Shown here: in pieces, positions 1 through 5,800 of the stretch
Layout of the letters: each line of letters opens with the position of its first letter
Position numbering within the stretch: position 1 is the first letter of the stretch
DNA from: Verrucomicrobiales bacterium
GTDB lineage: Bacteria; Verrucomicrobiota; Verrucomicrobiia; Verrucomicrobiales; DEV007
Assembly (NCBI GenBank): GCA_017991025.1
Contig: JAGNMT010000070.1
Coordinates: forward strand, 1-11,146
Direction: 5' to 3'
Length of the DNA: 11,146 nucleotides
The notes under the pieces: generated by a model
The model's input: the letters and a program-made list of their open reading frames with translations, nothing else
What the model was told of the DNA's origin: nothing
Databases searched by the model: none
Program-made: the position numbers and the translations under genes

Positions 1-678
1 GCGAAGAATCGCCAGATCGGAGTCAATCGCGATATAGGTAAAACCGAGGTCCGCATGGGTCTTTAGTTCTGCCCCTTCACGAATGAGAATCCCCGATGCC
101 TTGCCCGCCGAGCGTGCCGCGGAAACGACTTTCTCGAGGCATTGACCATACTCATCGATTGAGGTCTCCGGCGTATGCTCAAGACTGAAACGTAAGTCTG
201 CGGGACCCACAAAAAGAACCTTCACTCCCTCGACTCCGGCGATTTTCGTGACATGACGAATGCCCTCGACCGTCTCGATCTGTACCATGATGAGCGGATC
301 GGCTTCCGGTAATCTCAGGCCGTAGTCATAGGCTCGAACGGTACGCGAATACCCCCGTCGCCCGCGCGGCGGATAGGTGGCGGCGCTTACAATCGCTTCC
401 GCCACATCCGCCGACTCGACGTGCGGCACCATGATGCCATCGGCTCCCCAGTCGAGCACTCTCGCGATGAGATCGGGATACGGGGCACCGACACGCACGA
501 TAGAACGGGTGCTTGTTCCGCGAAGGGCGAGCAGTTGATTCGGAAGCGCGGCTTCGGATTCACAACCGTGTTCAAGATCGAAGAGGACCCAGTCGAATCC
601 AGCCAGAGCCGCGAGTTCGGCGATGACTGGTGACCCGATGGAGAGCCATGTACCGATTTTAAGAGAGGTGTCATTCAT
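1..678 (-). CDS. HpcH/HpaI-family class II pyruvate aldolase, partial (3' end cut by window edge)
   Basis: Members of this family cleave or form 2-keto-3-deoxy or 4-hydroxy-2-oxo acids, releasing pyruvate and an aldehyde with a divalent metal, in the cytoplasm. I translated 226 open codons from ATG 678 to base 1; complete members are about 250-260 residues, so roughly 25-35 C-terminal residues lie outside. Family blocks appear in order: GTWLSIGSP (9-17), GFDWVLFDLEHG (27-38), GADGIMVPHVES (78-89), YPPRGRRG (102-109), IMVQIET (130-136) and FVGPADL (156-162). By alignment to E. coli HpcH/HpaI from memory, D34/H37 are the catalytic dyad, R62 binds the pyruvate carboxylate, and E135 and D161 are metal ligands; all are kept. 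The start was chosen because ATG overlaps the TGA of the upstream kinase gene (ATGA, 675-678), and the protein begins two turns before the first conserved block. No Shine-Dalgarno is visible, so translational coupling is likely. The physiological substrate cannot be read from the sequence. Confidence 0.93.
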   Translation of the reverse strand, partial: MNDTSLKIGTWLSIGSPVIAELAALAGFDWVLFDLEHGCESEAALPNQLLALRGTSTRSIVRVGAPYPDLIARVLDWGADGIMVPHVESADVAEAIVSAATYPPRGRRGYSRTVRAYDYGLRLPEADPLIMVQIETVEGIRHVTKIAGVEGVKVLFVGPADLRFSLEHTPETSIDEYGQCLEKVVSAARSAGKASGILIREGAELKTHADLGFTYIAIDSDLAILR

Positions 679-1760
679 AAAATAGAAAAATCCGCATCCT
701 CGCTCAATCCCCGCAGCGCCGTTGCGAGGCGTTGTTCCGTAAACTGTTTCAAGGTCGCACCCGAACCACCGGACCCGATCAGGAAAAATCCGTCATCACG
801 GTCAAAATAGCCAGCTCCCACCCGGATGACCGCTTTAACAATAAGGTTACGCAGGAGATGGAGCCAGAAGCGTCGAAGATGATTGTTTGGCAAAGGGCGC
901 AACGTCGTGTAACCGGCCACGGCGCGTTCAAGAAACAGACTGTCGTGAAAACACCCGAGCAGGGAAAAATCGTCCATGGGATCGCCTGAGACCACGTCGT
1001 CGAAATCAATGAACGCAGCAATATGATTTTCACTCCCCAGGATGTTCCACAGGGCGAGGTCCTTGTGCACGAGACAGCCCTGGTCAAGCTCCAGCAGATC
1101 CGCATGCGCCTCGATGCTCCGGGCGATCTCCAGCCTTCGGCTTCCGGTGAGAAAGGCGTTAGCCTCAAGAAAATCCAGATGCGTCTCAAGACGAAGGCGG
1201 AAGTAGGTCGGATAGTCATCATGCCACCCGCAAAGCCCTTTGCCTTCTCGCCATGCCGTCAAGTCAAACGAACCGAATCCGGCGGGTTGTATCCCCTGCC
1301 ACCGCGCGAGATTCTGCCCGATCTCGAAAGCGACCCGGTCGGCATTAAGGGTTCCGGCTTTCTGCCATTGGTTGAGATCAGCGAAAGGAATTCGTTCGAG
1401 CGCCTGCCAGGCGAAGGGCACGTGGGTCCTGCTCGCGTCGCAACCGTGAACTTGCGGCACCGGAACCCCGGTTTTGGCGACTTCTCCGAGGACGGCCGAT
1501 TCCATCTCCAGGTAGTCATCTCCCTCGGGGCCGTTTTCAACGCGGATGAACAGAGGAGCCCCGTCGATTTCCGCCACCCAGGTGAGGTGGTTCCCCTGCC
1601 CCGCCGCAGGTGCGAGAGTGAGGGTGTCAGGGTGAAAATGATCCCAAAGCGCCCGGCGCAGCAACTCGTCAGGAACCTCGCCGCTTCGTGAGTTTGACCC
1701 TGTTCCAAAAAACGCCGCGGGGCGGTCGCATTTCCAATAGTAGCTCTCGCGGCGGCTCAT
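675..1760 (-). CDS. APH-fold (aminoglycoside/choline kinase-like) small-molecule phosphotransferase
   Basis: This is a 361-residue cytoplasmic kinase of the phosphotransferase enzyme (APH) superfamily, expected to move phosphate from ATP to a hydroxyl of a small molecule. The catalytic loop is LVHKDLALWN (230-239) with D234 and N239, followed by the metal-binding IDFDD (251-255) and GDPMDDF (259-265). The N-lobe shows LFIRVEN (70-76), where the usual ATP-contacting Lys appears as R73, and an alpha-C-like segment with E87 before GVPVPQVHG (98-106). The loop has HKD instead of the usual HGD. The start ATG 1760 overlaps the TGA of the transporter gene (ATGA, 1757-1760), and the stop overlaps the aldolase start in the same way. 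The frame stays open a further 226 codons upstream, but there it runs inside the transporter gene and has no kinase character. The substrate is unknown. The operon position suggests a metabolic role on an imported acid or sugar acid rather than antibiotic resistance; that is inference. Confidence 0.88.
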   Translation of the reverse strand: MSRRESYYWKCDRPAAFFGTGSNSRSGEVPDELLRRALWDHFHPDTLTLAPAAGQGNHLTWVAEIDGAPLFIRVENGPEGDDYLEMESAVLGEVAKTGVPVPQVHGCDASRTHVPFAWQALERIPFADLNQWQKAGTLNADRVAFEIGQNLARWQGIQPAGFGSFDLTAWREGKGLCGWHDDYPTYFRLRLETHLDFLEANAFLTGSRRLEIARSIEAHADLLELDQGCLVHKDLALWNILGSENHIAAFIDFDDVVSGDPMDDFSLLGCFHDSLFLERAVAGYTTLRPLPNNHLRRFWLHLLRNLIVKAVIRVGAGYFDRDDGFFLIGSGGSGATLKQFTEQRLATALRGLSEDADFSIL

Positions 1761-2686
1761 TCGGTCTTGCGTCGTTTCCACCATGAGGCGAGGAGCCCGC
1801 CGACAATGTTCTGCATCACCCCACTGAAGACCCCGGCGGCGGCGGCGAGGGGCATCGCTGCGAAATGTTGTTTTGCCAGGGCCGCTGCCATGCCTCCGTT
1901 CTGCATCCCCACCTCGATACTCACGGTGCGGGCGACCGACTCGGGGAAACGGAAGAGCTTCGTCAGGGCGTATCCGAGCCCGAAGCCGAAGAGATGGAGA
2001 AGCAGCGCGGCGAGGGCGAGGCGACCGAAATTTGCGGCGATGGCCTCGGCACTCGCGGCGACGATGCCTCCGGTCACAAGAGTGAAGGCGAGCACGGCGA
2101 CTGTCGGGCCACAAGACCCGATGCGGTCCGCCGTGCGAGGCAGAAGCCAGCGAATGAACGCCCCGAGGGTCAATGGCGCGACAGTAAGCTGGAAGGCGGA
2201 AAGCGACATCTGCACCACGTCCACCTCGACCCGGCTTCCTGCCAGCAGGCTCGTCCACATTGGAGTAAAAAAGAAGGCCAGCACCGTCGAGCACAAGGTA
2301 AGCACGACCGAGAGGGCGACGTTCGCCTTGGCGAGGTAGCTGATCATGTTCGACGCCATTCCACCCGGGCAGCTCGCCACGAGGATGATGCCGACGGCGA
2401 GTCCGGTTTCGAGCTTCAGGAGGGTCACGACGAGCCAACCACAGAGCGGCATGATCGTATATTGAGCACCGAAGCCGAGGGCGACGGCACCCGGCATCCG
2501 TCCGATCGCCTTGAAGTCCTCAATCTTCAGAGTGAGTCCCATCCCGAGCATCGAAGCCGCGAGGGCCCAGAAAATCCATGGTTTGTCGAACCACAGCATC
2601 GTCTGCGGCCAGAAGAAGGCGACTGTCGCGAGGCTGACGAGCCAGATCGGGTAGAGATTGTTGAACCAGTCGAAAAAGCGTTTCAT
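1757..2686 (-). CDS. Bile acid:sodium symporter (SBF/ASBT) family transporter
   Basis: This is a 309-residue, strongly hydrophobic inner-membrane protein of the SBF family, the usual length for bacterial members, with about nine or ten membrane segments. Family signatures are CPGGMASN (106-113), followed by a YLAKANVALSV segment (117-127), and EVGMQNGGM (258-266), the two crossover regions. Sodium-site residues I recall from the Neisseria ASBT structure match with a constant offset of two: Q75, S112, N113, S126, T130, E258 and Q262. This supports a working Na+-coupled symporter. The family imports organic anions such as bile acids, and some bacterial members (PanS) move pantoate or ketopantoate. 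ATG 2686 starts a typical amphipathic and then hydrophobic N-terminus (MKRFFDWFNN). It is the first gene of an ATGA-coupled trio with the kinase and aldolase, so its cargo is probably their substrate or a precursor. No clear ribosome binding site is seen upstream. Confidence 0.93.
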   Translation of the reverse strand: MKRFFDWFNNLYPIWLVSLATVAFFWPQTMLWFDKPWIFWALAASMLGMGLTLKIEDFKAIGRMPGAVALGFGAQYTIMPLCGWLVVTLLKLETGLAVGIILVASCPGGMASNMISYLAKANVALSVVLTLCSTVLAFFFTPMWTSLLAGSRVEVDVVQMSLSAFQLTVAPLTLGAFIRWLLPRTADRIGSCGPTVAVLAFTLVTGGIVAASAEAIAANFGRLALAALLLHLFGFGLGYALTKLFRFPESVARTVSIEVGMQNGGMAAALAKQHFAAMPLAAAAGVFSGVMQNIVGGLLASWWKRRKTE

Positions 2687-2792
2687 GGGGTCTTGTGTTG
2701 AATCAGCACACCGTAGATGCCTTCGGCCGGGCCGTCGTCAAGTCTTGAAATGAAGTCCGCCCGCTCTATTCTGCAAGTTGGTTCCAACGAAC

Positions 2793-2813
2793 GCATGGGC
2801 TGGAAGCCCATGC
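2793..2813. repeat. Perfect hairpin, REP-like palindrome between the two gene blocks
   Basis: Arms GCATGGGC (2793-2800) and GCCCATGC (2806-2813) are exact reverse complements around a five-base loop (TGGAA). It lies 24 bases past the stop of the large secreted-protein gene and 107 bases before the SBF start. No T-run follows on the minus strand (next bases GTTCGTTGG), so it does not look like a standard rho-independent terminator, although it could still stall transcription or protect the mRNA 3' end. From memory, palindromes built on CATGGGCTTCCAGCCCATG recur in Verrucomicrobiota and Planctomycetota genomes. Only one copy is in this window, so the repeat status is inference. Confidence 0.5.
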
Positions 2814-2837
2814 TACCCTCTTTACCTCTTTCGCTGC

Positions 2838-5800
2838 TCATTGTCTCCCCCTCCACTTCTCATATTCTTCCGGTTTCAGATTCGAATGCGTCGCCTGATT
2901 CGCGATCCGGCCCAGCGCACTGCCCTTCTTGACCAACTTGCCCGCCTTGATGTCGGCCTCGGTAATGCGATGATAACAGACGATTTTCGCGCCGTGGCGC
3001 TCGAAGTCGTGGACGATGTGGAGGACTCCCTCCTTGTCTTCCGCCGCGTCCGGGTAGGAGGTGGCACGTTCGTCGAGGAGCAGTTTGTAGGGCCATGTCG
3101 CACCGTCGTCTTCGGAAAGGTAGGCAGTCATGTGCGTCCGGCCCGAGGGCTGGTTGATCTCGTTGCCGTTCTTGATGAGGAGGATATTTCCCGACTTCAG
3201 TCGCTGGAAAAAGGTGCGCGACGAAGGCCCCGCGATTCCTTTCGCCGGAGCCATCTCCGTCCAGGTCTTGCCCTGATCTTTCGAAAAGGCTTCCCCCACC
3301 CCGTAGGTGGTGCGTCCGAGCATCCAGAGGGTGCCGTCCTTCTTCCCAACGATCATGTGCTCCTGAAAGGTCTTGTCCTTCGCGGGGACCTTTGATTGGC
3401 CGAGATAACGCAGCGTCTTCCCCTCATCTTCAGAGACAAAGACGTTCGCGTGGTTCAGTTCGGGCCGTGGATGAATGAAGCCCGGGTCCATCGGCGCACC
3501 CTTGGCGTAACGCCCGCGCCATCCTTTCGGCCCCATGTGCTCGATGAGGTAGAGCCACTTGCCGTCTTTGGTGATGAAAGGTTTGTTCTTCGTGTAGCCG
3601 TCGCCAAGACGGACAGGCTCGCTCCATTTCGTGTTCTCCTCGTCGCCGTTTTCCGCCGTCATCGTCCAGAGTCCGCCGCGTCCGTCCCAGAATCCATAGA
3701 CCTGGCCAAACATCAGCGTGACTTTCCCGTTCGGGTCGGTCCAAATGCCCGGGTCGTTCGTTCGCACCGGTCCGTCGATGTCCACGGCGAGAACGGGCTT
3801 GCTCCAAGTCTCGCCCTTGTCGCCGCTCGTCACGACAACGGTGCAGTTATCCTCGTCTTCGCCGATGTCGCCAGTCTTGAAGGTGACCCATAGTCGTCCG
3901 CCCGGTGACGCCGTGATTCCGGGGCCGCAGAGAAACATGCGGTTTTCATCGAGGTATCGGACAGGAACGGGAGCAGTGTGGACCTTGGGTGGCAGGAGAG
4001 CATCGGTGCGCTCTTTCGTTTCTTGGGCTTGGGGATCAGGAGCCGGAATATCTCTCAAACCCGCAAATTCCGGGCCTCCCGCACCGAGGTATCCGCCACT
4101 GCCACCACCAGGGTCATTTGAAACCCAGAAGGAGTAAAGAGATCCCTCGTCGAGATGAAATCGGAATCGCACGGGTTTACCGGCGAAGTTTGACATGTCT
4201 GACGGGTCGGACCATTCAATTTTGAGTTTCGTCGAATCTCCCGTAACCACTTGTGAGCTGCGCAAGATCGTTCCCGCCTCGTCGATGACTTCGACACTCA
4301 ACTTGCCTACCATATTCACATAAAAATGTTCCCCGGAAAAACTCACTGGCCGGGTTGTCAGCGTGCCCGCTCCCTCCATTGAGGCGAAGCCGTCGCGCCG
4401 CAGGCTAGCCAGGCCGATCGAGGCACCGCCGTACATATCACGGCGTCCCTCTCCCGCGTCTCCCGAATAGGCGCAATAGGGAAAGACGAGCCGGTCATCA
4501 AGCACAACAAAGACGCCCGTGGTCGTATGCAGATAGGCTCGGTCCCACGCGCCCTCCTTGCGCTCGCCGCGAAGGAAACCGCGTCGGTCGGGCCGATGCC
4601 AGTGGAAACCATCACGGCTGAAGCCCAATTCGAGATCGGTCAGTTTGGGGAACCCGCCCTTGTGACAAATCTCGTTATCCGGCCCGCGTAAAATCTGGTG
4701 CATGCCCACCATCACACTTTCGTAAGCCACTGCCGCGAGACTGTAGAGCTGAGTGGCTTCGCCTCCGCCAGGATATGTTGTCGCGAGCTCAGGCAAGTCG
4801 AGACGGTCCGCGTTGGTCCAGTAGACCGCGTTCGTCCAGTCGGCCCCTTCGAGAAAATTCTCGCTCTCGACGTAGTAGCGACTCCGTCCGCGCGAGGTGT
4901 CCTTCTTAATGCTCTGCACCCAGCGTTGGCGAAACGGATTGTAAAAAATGGAGCCGTAGTCGGCCATAGTGACGTTGCAGGGCACCGGCTTGGACCAGTT
5001 AACGCCGTCGGAGACTTGCAGGCTATGGGTCAGACCGGGGACCAGCTTGTCTTTCGTCGTGTGGGACCAGCAGGTCAGGTATTTGATGCGTTCGGCGGGA
5101 TCTTTCGCCGTCACGTCATACCACAGGGCGTTGTCCCCTCCTGCGGTATCGCCCTTGCCCTCGCCCCAGGCCGTTCCCTCGGGCAGGACGATGTTGCCGC
5201 CGTGCAGACCGAGATCGGGCCGGGTCCACGTTTTCAGATCGGGACTTGTCGCCATCGCGAGAGCGCCTCGCCAACCGGCCGTGTAGAACATCTTGAAGAG
5301 TTTTTCCGCCGGATCGTAGAAGACCCCACCCTGACCGAGATACACAACATCGTTGCGCTTCAGTTCCTCTTCCGTTTCCGGGCGGAAGACGGGATTGCCC
5401 TCGTACTTCTCCGCCTGATGAAAGACGCGCTTCAGATCGGTCGATTCGATGAGGAAATCATCGACGAAGAGCTGACGTCCGAGATCAATCGGAATAACCT
5501 TCGGCGGATCCCGCAAATAAGGGACAGGCATCGGATCATCCGATTTCGACTGGAGATGCTCAGGCGGCCAGATCTTCGGCAGGACGATGCCGTTATAGAG
5601 TCTTTCGCCATCGTTCTCGGCCCAGGGCTTCGCGGCGATAGCGCCCCGCTCTTCAATCTCCGTTCCCTCGCCCATCACCAGAAGGGCGAGTTTGTTGAAA
5701 CGCAGCCTATCCCCGGCAGCGACCTGCTTGCGGTAGAGGCTGACGCGGTTGATTTCGCCGGGGAAGAACTGCACCTCAGGCACGTCCACCTTTGCGAATC

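Noticed and set aside
387..674. A 95-codon minus-strand frame starting four bases inside the aldolase gene
   Set aside because: It is out of frame with the aldolase, whose conserved blocks are read from ATG 678. The 95-codon translation shows no family character.
1761..2438. 226 extra upstream codons in frame with the kinase
   Set aside because: They run inside the SBF transporter gene in another frame and read as Arg/Gly/Pro-rich noise. The ATGA overlap at 1757-1760 gives a natural start for the kinase.
2715..2741. Possible sigma-70-type promoter for the SBF operon (TTGACG at 2741-2736 on the minus strand)
   Set aside because: The -35-like box is good, but at 16-18 base spacing the -10 candidates match TATAAT at three positions or fewer. 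This is not enough to annotate.
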